DNA of 64,000 bases from Bacteroidota bacterium. Its GTDB lineage: Bacteria > Bacteroidota > Ignavibacteria > Ignavibacteriales > Ignavibacteriaceae. Where the stretch lies: assembly GCA_021824145.1 (NCBI GenBank), contig JAKALM010000001.1:558001-622000 (forward strand), written 5' to 3'. Below, piece by piece: positions 8,107-17,106 of the stretch; the stretch's first letter is position 1; each line of letters starts with the position of its first letter. A program made the translations under genes and the position numbers. Below the pieces are notes generated by a model. That model was not told where the DNA came from. It was given only the letters and a program-made list of their open reading frames with translations, and did no database searches.

Positions 8107-8818
8107 AGAAAAAATAACGATTCTAATTGTTGATGATTCCGACATCGTAAGGCATTCGTTAAAAAATTTTTTTAATGATTACGATTTTGAAGTCGTTACA
8201 TGTTCAGATGGTCTTGAAGGAATACAAAAAGCTGCCGAATTAAAACCAGCAATTATATTTCTAGACTTGATGATGCCGAATCTTGACGGTGTAAAAATGC
8301 TTCAAGTAATAAAAGTACTCGATCATATCAAAAATATACCGGTAATTGTAATTAGTGGAAATACAAATCGAACAAACGTTCTAGCAGCAATTGAAGCCGG
8401 TGCGGATAAAGTTATTTCAAAGCCGCTTCAAAAGGAAATTATAATAAAAAGCATAAATGAACTGTTGGGTTCAGAATTTTTACAGAAAGCAAAAAAAGCA
8501 AAGGTTTTTTCGCTTTCTGATGTAAATGATATTCGTAAAAAATTAGTTGAAATGTTTTTAAATAGTTACCCAACTAAAAAAGAAAATATGCAAAGCGCTT
8601 TGCGAAGAGCCGATAAAGATGTCTTAAAAAATATTATACATGAATTTAGAGGCGCTGGTTTAGCAGTTGGACTTCCAAACTTAACTGTAATTTGTAGCCT
8701 AATTGAAGACCAATTATCCGGGTTTGATGTTAACTGGAGCCAAATTAATTTAATGTGCGACCAGGTGTTTTCAATAATTAGTGAAATTGAAGAACCAGAT
8801 TCAACGGTAGAGCAATAA
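8099..8818 (+). CDS. Receiver-Hpt phosphorelay protein
   Basis: Residues 5-125 are a CheY-like receiver: acidic pair D12/D13, phospho-acceptor D56 (IIFLDLMMPNLDG), switch region VIVISG and K in VISKPL. Residues 145-230 form a helical Hpt-like domain with the phosphorylatable His at about 181 in IIHEFRGAGLAVG. There is no DNA-binding or catalytic output, so it is probably an intermediate that moves phosphate between receivers. It overlaps csrA by 8 nt and precedes motA2 by one base, placing it inside the motility operon and suggesting control of motor or flagellar output. Confidence 0.82.
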   Translation: MSEEKITILIVDDSDIVRHSLKNFFNDYDFEVVTCSDGLEGIQKAAELKPAIIFLDLMMPNLDGVKMLQVIKVLDHIKNIPVIVISGNTNRTNVLAAIEAGADKVISKPLQKEIIIKSINELLGSEFLQKAKKAKVFSLSDVNDIRKKLVEMFLNSYPTKKENMQSALRRADKDVLKNIIHEFRGAGLAVGLPNLTVICSLIEDQLSGFDVNWSQINLMCDQVFSIISEIEEPDSTVEQ

Positions 8819-8819
8819 T

Positions 8820-9674
8820 ATGTTTATAATTATAGGATTTCTTGTAGTAATAATTGCAATAGTTACCGGTTTTCTTATTGCAGGTGGTAACTTAGTCCTT
8901 CTTCTACAATGGTCAGAATTTATTATCATTGGAGGAGCCGCTCTTGGTAGCATTTTAATTGCTTCTCCACTTTCATTGATAAAAAAAATTATTGCAGAAA
9001 TTCCCAAATCATTAAGCCCAAATCATTATAACAAACAAGACTATTTGGAACTTTTAAAATCTTTCAATGAATTATTTTTATTAGCTCAAAGAGATGGATT
9101 GCTGGCAATAGAAAAACATATTGAAAACCCATTGGAAAGCGATATACTTTCTAAAAATAAAAAGTTTGTTGGGAATGAAATGATGAGGAATTTTTTCTCC
9201 GATACAATGAAAGTTATGCTTTCCGGCGGAGTACCGCCTCACGAATTGGAAGAATTAATTGATATGGAAATTGAAACATTTGAAATTGAATCTAAACCAG
9301 TTTCTGCTGCGCTTGCAAGAGTTGGCGATTCGCTGCCTGGTTTGGGAATTGTCGCCGCAGTCTTAGGTATTATTGTTACGATGGCGTCCATTGATAAAGG
9401 CGCTGAGGTGGTTGGGCATCATGTTGCGGCGGCACTTGTTGGAACTTTTCTTGGCGTATTAATGGCTTATGGTTTTATAAATCCACTTGCAGCCAATATG
9501 GAACATAATTTAGAAAATAAGATAAGAGCTTTTCAGACTATAAAAGCATGTATTGTTGCATACGCAAAGGGCAATCCTCCAATTATTGCAATTGAAATAG
9601 CTAGAAGAACAATTTTCTCTGAAGAGAGGCCAACTTTTTCTGAACTTGAAAATTATGTAAGAGGGAAAAGTTAA
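8820..9674 (+). CDS. motA: Second stator subunit MotA (E. coli-like type)
   Basis: A 284-aa four-TM MotA of the enterobacterial type. It contains FIIIGGAALGSILIA, the periplasmic/TM3 segment GDSLPGLGIVAAVLGIIVTM and TM4 HVAAALVGTFLGVLMAYGFI, and ends with VAYAKGNPPIIAIEIARRTI. These match E. coli MotA very closely (GIVAAVxG, GTFLGILLAYG). It is clearly distinct from the first MotA at 5998. It starts one base after the REC-Hpt stop and pairs with motB2 three bases downstream, so the operon encodes two non-identical stators. Confidence 0.94.
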   Translation: MFIIIGFLVVIIAIVTGFLIAGGNLVLLLQWSEFIIIGGAALGSILIASPLSLIKKIIAEIPKSLSPNHYNKQDYLELLKSFNELFLLAQRDGLLAIEKHIENPLESDILSKNKKFVGNEMMRNFFSDTMKVMLSGGVPPHELEELIDMEIETFEIESKPVSAALARVGDSLPGLGIVAAVLGIIVTMASIDKGAEVVGHHVAAALVGTFLGVLMAYGFINPLAANMEHNLENKIRAFQTIKACIVAYAKGNPPIIAIEIARRTIFSEERPTFSELENYVRGKS

Positions 9675-9676
9675 TA

Positions 9677-10453
9677 ATGAGCTCAATGGGAAGCGATAAT
9701 CCACCCAGAATAGTAAAGAAAATTAAAAAGCACGGTGGCCATCATGGCGGGGCTTGGAAAGTAGCTTATGCAGATTTTGTAACTGCAATGATGGCTTTGT
9801 TCATTGTACTTTGGGTACTAAGTCAAAGTGCAAAAGTTCAAAAGTTAGTTGCAAACTATTTTAAAAACCCAATCGGATTTTCAAACAAAGGAAGGGATAT
9901 TTTAGTTGGAAGTGAACCACAAATATTAGAAAGCCAACCCAATAATATCCAAACAGAGCGGGCTAGAGAAATGGAAATATTGCAGAAGATGGGTGAAAAA
10001 ATTCTTGGTGAATTAAGCAGTAATCCAGAATTCAGCAACTTAGCTGGGCAAATTAAAATTGAGTTTGTAAAAGAAGGATTAAAAATTGAGATTGTTGATT
10101 CTTCAAAAGATTTATTCTTTGAAATAGGTACTGCTAAATTAACAAAACCGGCTTTTCTGCTTTTACAAAAAATTGGTGATGAACTTTCGAAATTGCCGAA
10201 CAAAATAATTATTGAAGGCCATACAGATTCTAGGCCTTATAGTTCGGGGCCAAATGGCTATACTAATTTCGAATTAAGCGCTGATCGTTCTAATGCAGCC
10301 AGGCGGGCTTTAACATCTAATCTGATGCCCGACAGCCAGATTGACCAAGTAAGAGGCTATGCTGATAGAAGGCTCCGAGATAAAGCTGATCCTTTTAATT
10401 TTGTCAACCGGCGAATAAGTATTATTGTTAAATATATGGAAGAATCGAAATGA
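9677..10453 (+). CDS. motB: Second stator subunit MotB (E. coli-like type)
   Basis: A 258-aa partner of the second MotA. The N-terminus KKHGGHHGGAWKVAYADFVT is the enterobacterial MotB signature, with the channel Asp at residue 33; the membrane helix continues AMMALFIVLWVLS. The C-terminal OmpA domain has IIIEGHTDSRPY, LSADRSNAARRAL and FNFVNRRISIIV. The E. coli-type helix suggests a proton-driven stator. The stop overlaps the next start by 4 nt (ATGA). Confidence 0.94.
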   Translation: MSSMGSDNPPRIVKKIKKHGGHHGGAWKVAYADFVTAMMALFIVLWVLSQSAKVQKLVANYFKNPIGFSNKGRDILVGSEPQILESQPNNIQTERAREMEILQKMGEKILGELSSNPEFSNLAGQIKIEFVKEGLKIEIVDSSKDLFFEIGTAKLTKPAFLLLQKIGDELSKLPNKIIIEGHTDSRPYSSGPNGYTNFELSADRSNAARRALTSNLMPDSQIDQVRGYADRRLRDKADPFNFVNRRISIIVKYMEESK

Positions 10454-10848
10454 AAAATATTTTAATTATCGAAGATGATCCTTTCACGATAGATTTTTAT
10501 CTTTTTATTTTTAAAAAAGCTGGATTTAATGCAATTGTGATGGAAGATGGCGATAAAGTTATTGAATTCCTCACATCGAATAAAATAAATTTGATAATTA
10601 TGGATATAAATTTAAAGAATACTTATCTTAATGGTGCAAAGATTGACGGGATAAAACTTTCGAATTATATTAAAAGCAGTAATGGTATTTCAAATATTCC
10701 AATAATGTTGGTAACTGCATATTCTCCTTCAATAAAAGGAGAAAATTTTTATAAAGAGAGCCTTGCTGAAGATTTTATTACTAAACCAATTGTTGATTTC
10801 AATCTATTAATACGGAAAGTAAATAACTTAATTAAAGATGAAGAATAA
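10450..10848 (+). CDS. Single-domain CheY-like receiver
   Basis: A 132-aa stand-alone receiver. Acidic residues E8/D9/D10 (LIIEDDPFT), acceptor D52 (IIMDINL), VTAYS switch and K in ITKPIVD are all in place. An insertion after the acceptor (NTYLNGAKIDG) lengthens the beta3-alpha3 loop. Without an output domain it probably acts by binding a partner, as CheY does at the switch, or as a phosphate sink. Overlaps motB2 by 4 nt and the following receiver gene by 11 nt. Confidence 0.85.
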   Translation: MKNILIIEDDPFTIDFYLFIFKKAGFNAIVMEDGDKVIEFLTSNKINLIIMDINLKNTYLNGAKIDGIKLSNYIKSSNGISNIPIMLVTAYSPSIKGENFYKESLAEDFITKPIVDFNLLIRKVNNLIKDEE

Positions 10849-11491
10849 AATCTTAGTAGTTGAAGATGAAAAAGATACATTGTTTATTTTAAATAAACTT
10901 TTATCTAAAAATGATTATGAAGTTTTTACTGCAACTAATGGCCAAGAAGGATTGGAAACATTAAATAATATAATTCCAGAGGTTATTATTGCAGACTGGA
11001 CAATGCCAGTAATGGATGGATTGGAATTTTGCAACATCGTTAAGAAAAATGAAAAATATAAATCAATCTATTTTATTATTCTAACTGCAAGGGCATCACT
11101 CAAAGACCGTGTTACAGGACTAGATGTTGGCGCAGACGACTTTTTAGTTAAACCGGTTCAAAACCAAGAATTACTTGCTCGAATTAGATCTGGCATTAGA
11201 ATTCATAATCTTCAAAATGAGTTAAAAAACATTGAGCACGATAGAGCCATAATTGAAATGGCATGCACAATTGGCCATAAAATAAATAATCCGTTAAGCA
11301 GTTTAGTTGTTACATTAAAAAATTTAGAAGATGAGCTAAAATCTCACAATAAAAATCAATTTGAAGAAGATTTTAATGTGATAAGCCAATCAATTGAACG
11401 AATTAAAACTCTAGTCAACGATCTTACCAATCTGAAAAATCCAGAAGTAATAAATTATACTGACGACAATAAAATGATTAAATTGGATTAA
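10838..11491 (+). CDS. Receiver fused to a histidine-kinase DHp domain without ATPase domain
   Basis: Residues 3-120 are a receiver (acidic E9/D10, acceptor D53 in IIADWTMPVMDG, LTARA, K in LVKPV). Residues 120-205 are a helical dimerisation segment with an H-box resembling HisKA, GHKINNPLSSL, whose His is residue 147. The protein stops at 217 aa with no N, G1 or G2 boxes, so it cannot phosphorylate itself. The layout is intact rather than broken: the frame ends cleanly and no ATPase-like sequence follows in any frame. It may accept or relay phosphate in the manner of Spo0B or ChpT. Last gene before the first gap in the operon. Confidence 0.8.
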   Translation: MKNKILVVEDEKDTLFILNKLLSKNDYEVFTATNGQEGLETLNNIIPEVIIADWTMPVMDGLEFCNIVKKNEKYKSIYFIILTARASLKDRVTGLDVGADDFLVKPVQNQELLARIRSGIRIHNLQNELKNIEHDRAIIEMACTIGHKINNPLSSLVVTLKNLEDELKSHNKNQFEEDFNVISQSIERIKTLVNDLTNLKNPEVINYTDDNKMIKLD

Positions 11492-11633
11492 TACCCCTCA
11501 ATTTTTCCTAAAATATTTCGATTATGAGTTGAGAATGTATGCACTGACTGGAAAGCTATAAGCTTTTTAGTCTATTAACTATTCAAAACTATTAATTAAG
11601 TTTTGAAATTACATGCATTTCCAAGGAAAACAA

Positions 11634-12293
11634 ATGTTAAACAAAATAGACAATATAAGTGCAGGAAGCGAATATGGAAAAACCGGAAGGCCAACCGGTT
11701 ATGTTGGAAATTTTGCATCTGCTTATACTCATCGGGTTGATTACCACGATTCTGTAAATATTTCGCCTGCATTGAAATTTCTAAATCAAGTACGTTGGAG
11801 ATTGAAGGAATTCAAACATGTTGAAAACGAAAAAATATTATTAAGCTTTATAATTTCTGATGTGGAATTTCGTACATCTGTTGATTTAATTAATATCGAA
11901 CAATTAAAATATCTTAATTACCATACAATTAAAGATTTTGCTTTAACAAGTGAACATAAAATTATTTCATCAGATTATTCTGCAAAAATTATTGAGGTTA
12001 ATTACGATAATGAACCAGAATTAATTAATTTTTCAGCTTTAAATGTTTTTTTCCAAAGAGTACTGGAGATGAGAATCAACCGAGAGCTTACTCGGAATGA
12101 TAAATTTATTTTAGATGAATTGGTAAATGGGCTAACTACTGGACTGAAAGCTGAATTCATTCAGCTAAACAGCCAAATATTAATTTTTGTAAATAAATTG
12201 ATTGGAATTAAAATACATTCTAAAGCAAAAGCAGATTCCGATTTTAATGAAACTTTAATAATTAAAAGTGTAAAAATTTCAGATGCCAAATAG
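11634..12293 (+). CDS. Unknown protein of the motility operon
   Basis: I do not recognise this 219-aa protein. I start it at ATG 11634 because AAGGA lies six bases upstream; an ATG at 11613 is also in frame. The N-terminus is Gly/Asn-rich and flexible (SAGSEYGKTGRPTGYVGNF), followed by mixed alpha/beta sequence without cysteines, signal peptide or membrane helices. Its stop overlaps the sensor kinase gene by 11 nt, so the two are probably co-translated and may act together. The flagellar context suggests a motility role, which is inference. Confidence 0.6.
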   Translation: MLNKIDNISAGSEYGKTGRPTGYVGNFASAYTHRVDYHDSVNISPALKFLNQVRWRLKEFKHVENEKILLSFIISDVEFRTSVDLINIEQLKYLNYHTIKDFALTSEHKIISSDYSAKIIEVNYDNEPELINFSALNVFFQRVLEMRINRELTRNDKFILDELVNGLTTGLKAEFIQLNSQILIFVNKLIGIKIHSKAKADSDFNETLIIKSVKISDAK

Positions 12294-14160
12294 TATAAAT
12301 TCAAACAACATATTCGACCGAAAGAATTATCTTTCTCTAGCAGAGTTTGAATCTTTTTACGAATTGCCGGAAAGCAATCCTATGATGATTGTGGATGCGG
12401 CTTGCAAAATTATTTTTTCTAATAATACATTTAAGACAACATTTAATCTGCCCGAAGTTCAAACTTTTTTTGATCTTGATTCAGAGCCAAACCTCAGTTA
12501 CTTGCTTGTTGTATTAAACGGAAGCAGCTTTAATAACTTTCGTTTCGATCTTTTTTTCTCTCCAGATCAAAATTTAAAACAATATAATTATAATGTAGAA
12601 GCAGAAAGAATTTTTATTGATGAGAAAGAATACTTTGTTATAATTTTTAAATCAATAGAAGAAAAAGCTAAAATTGAAGAACGAATCAACAGTTTGCATA
12701 ATGCATTAGAGTATAGCAATATCCCGGTCTTAATAACCGATGGCGAAGGTAAAATTGTTTATACAACAAATCAATTTGAAAAAATTTTAAAAGCAGAAAT
12801 TGAAACGATTTATAATTGCTCTGTATCCGATGCGCTTTCTTTCTATTTAACAAAAGAAGAAAAACATCGATTAGAAGAAAGCATAGAAACATTAAAAACT
12901 TGGACGAAAACAATAATGTTTTCGGACGCAGATAAAAATGTAATTTATTTTGAACTGAAGTTAAATCCAATCTTTAGAAATGGCGAAGAAAATTTAAGAT
13001 TTATTTTAACTGCCAACGACATTACCAACTATGTTTTGAAAAATCAAATTATAAAAAAATCTGAAAGACGTTTAAAATCAATCATAAATAATATTTCTGA
13101 TTTGCTGTTCATCTTTAAAGAAAAAAAAGGTGAATTGCTATTTGAAAATGCAAACGACAATTTCTGTAATATTTTTTCAATTAATAAGGTTAAAGATTTA
13201 AAGAAAAATATTAATTCTGTAATTGAAGAAAATTTATTGATATTCCTAAAATCATCAATCCAAAAATTAAATAAACAGAATAATAATTATGATGAATTTA
13301 GTTATTCAAGCCCATGGCAGCGCGAATACAAAGTGAAAATTACCTCGATTGATGATAATGTTGAGAATGAAAAAATATTTATTGTTAGTATGCAGGATGT
13401 TACCGACCAAATAAAGTACCAAGAAGAACTTAAAAAAGCTTATGAAAAAGAAATTAGTTTAAATAAATTGAAAACTGCTTTGCTTGAAAATATGTCGCAT
13501 GAAATTCGCACACCGTTTAATGCAATTGCAGGTTATTCTGAAATTATTGAAGATTGTGTTTTAACAAAAGACTATAATACAATTCTAGATTTGGTCTTAA
13601 CATTTAAAGATGTTTTAGGAAGAGTTCTAAATTTATTCAATAACATTGTAGAAGTTTCGCAAATTGAGTCTGGAGAAGTTGAATTGGAATTTGTGAATCT
13701 TAATTGTAATCAAGTTCTAAAATCAATTTATAATAAAAATATTGAAATAGCTGAGCATAAAAAAATAAAATTTAACTTACATCTTGAAGAAAATGATCTC
13801 AATATAAAAACAGATTGGTTCAAACTTGAAAGAATAATTTCGTCTTTAATTGAAAATGCATTGAAGTATACAGATTATGGAGAAGTTAGCATTCAATCAA
13901 AAACTGTAGAAAATAATGTGGAAATTATTATTTCAGATACCGGCAAAGGAATTGAAGAAAAAGATATAAAGAAATTGTTAGAACCATTTGTCCAAGAAGA
14001 AGATGCTTACGTTAGAAAATATGAAGGTGCTGGACTTGGATTGACAATTGCTTACAAGCTAACAAATATTCTCGGCGGAAAGTTCAACATTCAAAGTGAA
14101 AAAAATAAAGGGACAAACGTTATTCTTACTTTTCCGCTAACCAGCGAAGAGTTGGTTTAG
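12283..14160 (+). CDS. Cytosolic PAS sensor histidine kinase
   Basis: A 625-aa kinase without membrane segments. Three PAS-like regions precede the core (about 25-120, 135-235 and 260-370). The DHp H-box LENMSHEIRTPFNAIAGYSE has its His at 406. The ATPase domain shows the N-box ENALKYTDYGE, G1 DTGKGIEEKD and G2 GAGLGLTIAYKL. It has no receiver of its own, so the separate receivers and the Hpt protein encoded upstream (8099-11491) are natural partners. It ends the motility block and converges on alaX 13 nt later. Confidence 0.92.
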   Translation: MPNSINSNNIFDRKNYLSLAEFESFYELPESNPMMIVDAACKIIFSNNTFKTTFNLPEVQTFFDLDSEPNLSYLLVVLNGSSFNNFRFDLFFSPDQNLKQYNYNVEAERIFIDEKEYFVIIFKSIEEKAKIEERINSLHNALEYSNIPVLITDGEGKIVYTTNQFEKILKAEIETIYNCSVSDALSFYLTKEEKHRLEESIETLKTWTKTIMFSDADKNVIYFELKLNPIFRNGEENLRFILTANDITNYVLKNQIIKKSERRLKSIINNISDLLFIFKEKKGELLFENANDNFCNIFSINKVKDLKKNINSVIEENLLIFLKSSIQKLNKQNNNYDEFSYSSPWQREYKVKITSIDDNVENEKIFIVSMQDVTDQIKYQEELKKAYEKEISLNKLKTALLENMSHEIRTPFNAIAGYSEIIEDCVLTKDYNTILDLVLTFKDVLGRVLNLFNNIVEVSQIESGEVELEFVNLNCNQVLKSIYNKNIEIAEHKKIKFNLHLEENDLNIKTDWFKLERIISSLIENALKYTDYGEVSIQSKTVENNVEIIISDTGKGIEEKDIKKLLEPFVQEEDAYVRKYEGAGLGLTIAYKLTNILGGKFNIQSEKNKGTNVILTFPLTSEELV

Positions 14161-14173
14161 TAATAAGAAAAAA

Positions 14174-14611
14174 TCAATCAGATAATTTAAATCTTACGCG
14201 CAAAATACCATTTTCAAAACTTGAAGAAATTACATTGAAAGTCCCTATTTCACTTGTTGACTTGATATGCAATCCGCTGCAGGGGCAAGAATCGTAATTA
14301 CCAATTTTTATTATCCTAATTGTATCTCCAGCATCTTCGGGAAGTCTTTCCAAGTTAAATTCTTTTTGTGCTTTTTCTCTTGGAAGAAATTCTTCATGAA
14401 CTTCTGCATTTGATGAGATTACATCATTAACTCTTTTTTCAAGTTCGTTAATTTCTTCTGTGGTTAGATTCCGATTGAAGTGATAATCGCATTTAGATTT
14501 TTTCTTTTCAATATGTGCGCTGAATGAACGCCCGCAGTTAAACATTCGTACCATGGTTTGGTTTAGAATATGTTCTGCAGAATGCATCCTTGGATCATAT
14601 GACTTACTCAT
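14174..14611 (-). CDS. Stand-alone alanyl-tRNA editing protein AlaX
   Basis: A 145-aa protein corresponding to the editing (SAD) domain of alanyl-tRNA synthetase. It hydrolyses Ser (or Gly) mischarged on tRNA-Ala. The zinc-binding ligands are visible: HSAEH (H10, H14) near the N-terminus and CPCSGLH at about 109-115. The length fits the short AlaX-S class without an extra domain. It is transcribed divergently from the aldo-keto reductase and convergent with the sensor kinase. I leave the symbol blank because no single gene name is standard. Confidence 0.88.
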   Translation of the reverse strand: MSKSYDPRMHSAEHILNQTMVRMFNCGRSFSAHIEKKKSKCDYHFNRNLTTEEINELEKRVNDVISSNAEVHEEFLPREKAQKEFNLERLPEDAGDTIRIIKIGNYDSCPCSGLHIKSTSEIGTFNVISSSFENGILRVRFKLSD

Positions 14612-14772
14612 ATTACATTCAGAAGTTTGTTAAAAATTGGAATTGAATTTACAACTTCATTTAGAAATATTCAGCAAAAAACTAATTATTTAAATATGAC
14701 CTGGCTTAAGAATTATGTTGCTTAAATTTTTATTTTTGAGTGTGTATTGAAATCAAATTTTGAAGGAATTAA

Positions 14773-15744
14773 ATGCAAACACAAAAGATATTTAACACAG
14801 ATCTTAATCCAACTAGGATTGTATATGGCTGTATGAATCTTGGCAATAATCGCAATCGTGCAGAATTATCTGAAAATGAAATGAAGCTTGAAGCAATAAA
14901 GACAATAAATGCAGCATTGGAAGAAGGGATAACCATTTTTGATCATGCAGACATTTACGGGCGTGGAAAATCAGAAGAAATGTTTTCGGAAATTTGGAAA
15001 GAACATTCAAGCTTAAGAGAAAAAATAATTCTTCAATCTAAATGCGGAATAAGATTTTCTGGTGATACAACGCCGGATGCACCTCACAGATTTGATTTTT
15101 CTTATGAACATATAACAAAATCAGTTGATGGAATATTGAAAAGATTAAAGACTGATTATCTTGATATTCTTTTGCTTCACCGTCCAGATCCATTAGTTGA
15201 ACCGGAAGAAGTTGCTAAAGCTTTTGATGAAGTTCATAAAAGAGGCAAAGTAAAATATTTTGGAGTAAGTAATCATACCGGCTATCAGATTGAACTTCTA
15301 AAAAAGTTTATTGATCAGACTTTAGTAGTAAATCAGTTGGAATTAAATTTAATTCATTCTGATTTGATAAATACCGGAGTAATTACTAATCAAAGAAAAC
15401 CCGGGGAATTTATTCGCGGTGAAGGAACGCTGGAGTATTGTAGATTAAACAATATTATAATACAAGCTTGGTCGCCTCTTGCATTGGGTGTTTTTGAAAA
15501 AAACAATAGTGAATTCGGTAAAAACTTGGAGGCGGTTATTTCTGAGATTGCAAAAAATAGAAATACTTCTAACGAGGCAGTAGTTACAGCTTGGCTGTTA
15601 AAGCATCCGGCAAAGATTCAACCTGTAATCGGAACAAGAAAACCGGAAAGAATAAAAGCAATTTGCCAAGCAGATTCAATTGAACTGACACGAAATGAAT
15701 GGTATAAATTATTTATTGCTGGCAGAGGAGAGGATTTACCTTAA
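14773..15744 (+). CDS. Aldo/keto reductase
   Basis: A 323-aa NADPH-dependent oxidoreductase of the AKR superfamily, with a YdhF-like pattern. The catalytic tetrad can be read: D57 and Y62 in FDHADIYGRG, K90 in ILQSKCGI and H136 in DILLLHRPDP. The cofactor-binding C-terminus has WSPLALG and PVIGTRKPERI. The substrate cannot be inferred. AAGGA six bases before the ATG is a good ribosome binding site, and a hairpin follows at 15760, so this looks like a single-gene transcript. Confidence 0.92.
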   Translation: MQTQKIFNTDLNPTRIVYGCMNLGNNRNRAELSENEMKLEAIKTINAALEEGITIFDHADIYGRGKSEEMFSEIWKEHSSLREKIILQSKCGIRFSGDTTPDAPHRFDFSYEHITKSVDGILKRLKTDYLDILLLHRPDPLVEPEEVAKAFDEVHKRGKVKYFGVSNHTGYQIELLKKFIDQTLVVNQLELNLIHSDLINTGVITNQRKPGEFIRGEGTLEYCRLNNIIIQAWSPLALGVFEKNNSEFGKNLEAVISEIAKNRNTSNEAVVTAWLLKHPAKIQPVIGTRKPERIKAICQADSIELTRNEWYKLFIAGRGEDLP

Positions 15745-15759
15745 ATTTATCAAAATAAA

Positions 15760-15785
15760 AACGCCGGTTATATGGGACCGGCGTT
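15760..15785 (+). terminator. Hairpin terminator after the aldo/keto reductase
   Basis: A perfect 9-bp stem (AACGCCGGT, 8-nt loop, ACCGGCGTT) lies 15 nt after the stop. It is GC-rich in a very AT-rich context. There is no T-run immediately after it, so termination may be inefficient or factor-assisted. Confidence 0.7.
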
Positions 15786-15807
15786 ATCGGTAAATATATC
15801 TTATCAG

Positions 15808-15937
15808 GAGTTAATTTCTACTACCATTAACTTAAAAATATTATTTCATCCTATCTACTACACAAACGAAGGTTTTTTTAGAGAATTTTAATTTATATAA
15901 TAATTTATCCTATCTAATTGTGTAGGAGAATTAACTC
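15808..15937. repeat. Nested inverted repeats in the 15.8-16.0 kb spacer
   Basis: The 267-nt gap before the radical SAM gene contains GAGTTAATT at 15808-15816 paired with AATTAACTC at 15929-15937, and inside them CTACACAA at 15858-15865 paired with TTGTGTAG at 15918-15925. CCTATCTA also occurs twice, just inside each arm. This could be a small palindromic element or a structured leader for the downstream gene; I cannot choose between them. Confidence 0.4.
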
Positions 15938-16011
15938 ACAAAAAAATTATTTACTTATAGGATTAAAAAGAGATTTAGTAATTTTACATGGTCATTTTAT
16001 AAAAATAATTT

Positions 16012-16998
16012 ATGAGCTTTGTACCTTCTTATATAAAACTATATCGATCAGGAGAATTAAAAGAAAGAGCTGAAAAAGCAGATTCGATATTAAAGGCATG
16101 TAACAGTTGTCCTCGTAATTGCCTTGTAGACCGCACTGTTGATGAACTTGGAAAATGTATAAGCGGTTATCTTCCAATTGTTTCATCTTATACGCCGCAT
16201 TTTGGTGAAGAACCGGTTTTAAGCGGAACAAGAGGTGCCGGAAATATTTTTTTCGGCAATTGCAATTTGAAATGTGTATTCTGTCAGAATCACTCAATCA
16301 GCCAAAATTGGAAAGAAGAAAAGAAAAATGAAATTTCATTTGAACGATTAGCTGAAATAATGATTGAGCTTCAAGAAAAGCAATGTCATAATATCGGATT
16401 AGTTTCTCCGACTCATTTTTCTGCCCAGATATTAAAATCTATTTACCTTGCTGTAGAAAAAGGACTAAGACTTCCGGTAATTTATAATACAAACGGATAT
16501 GATTCCGTTGATATGCTGAAGCTTTATGACGGCGTGGTTGATATTTATCTGCCAGATTTTAAATACGGCAATAATGAATACGCAAAGAAGTATTCCAAAG
16601 TTGATGATTATTTTGAAATGGCTTCATTGGCAATTAAGGAAATGTACCGGCAGGTTGGAGATGAATTAGTTTATGACGGCGATGTTGTTGTTAGAGGATT
16701 AATTATCAGGCATCTTGTTCTGCCGAATGATTTATCTGAAACGGAAAAAGTTTTTAAGTTTATTGCGGAAGAGCTCAGTCCCAAGGTTCATATTTCTGTT
16801 ATGTCGCAATATTACCCAACTTTTAGAGCACAGAAAGATATTCTAATGAACAGAACGATAAGAGAATCCGAATACGATAAAGTGCTAAGGCTTTTAGATA
16901 AATATGAATTGGAAAATGGATGGACACAAGAGATGGAAAGCTTTGAAACTTATCGCCCAGATTTTGAAGGGAATAGGGAAAAGCCGTTCTCCTTTTAA
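16012..16998 (+). CDS. PflX-type radical SAM protein
   Basis: A 328-aa radical SAM enzyme of the COG1313/PflX group, related to pyruvate-formate-lyase activating enzymes. The cluster motif CX3CX2C is C84-C88-C91 (GNCNLKCVFCQN). A second set of cysteines lies near the N-terminus (C30, C33, C37, C49 in ACNSCPRNC and GKC), typical of this group and perhaps binding metal. GFP-like LPDFKYGNNEYA and IIRHLVLPN are conserved. No glycyl radical enzyme is encoded nearby, so the substrate is unknown. No clear Shine-Dalgarno sequence precedes the ATG. Confidence 0.88.
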   Translation: MSFVPSYIKLYRSGELKERAEKADSILKACNSCPRNCLVDRTVDELGKCISGYLPIVSSYTPHFGEEPVLSGTRGAGNIFFGNCNLKCVFCQNHSISQNWKEEKKNEISFERLAEIMIELQEKQCHNIGLVSPTHFSAQILKSIYLAVEKGLRLPVIYNTNGYDSVDMLKLYDGVVDIYLPDFKYGNNEYAKKYSKVDDYFEMASLAIKEMYRQVGDELVYDGDVVVRGLIIRHLVLPNDLSETEKVFKFIAEELSPKVHISVMSQYYPTFRAQKDILMNRTIRESEYDKVLRLLDKYELENGWTQEMESFETYRPDFEGNREKPFSF

Positions 16999-17106
16999 TC
17001 ATATTTTATTTTGTTGACTTAAAAGAGTAAATAGTTGGCTAAGCTGCTAAATTGTTGAATTGTTTTAATAATGATTAATTGATTTTAAGATTAAAGAAAA
17101 TGTTAT

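Noticed and set aside
11549-11563. Sigma-54-like GG-N10-GC before the gene at 11634
   Set aside because: Only the GG and GC dinucleotides fit; the flanking bases (TGGAAA...AAGCT) do not match TGGCAC/TTGCA and no sigma-54 activator is seen in the window.
14731-14738. TAnnTTTG match before the aldo/keto reductase
   Set aside because: The 8-mer fits but no -33 element is at the right distance, and such matches are frequent by chance in DNA this AT-rich.
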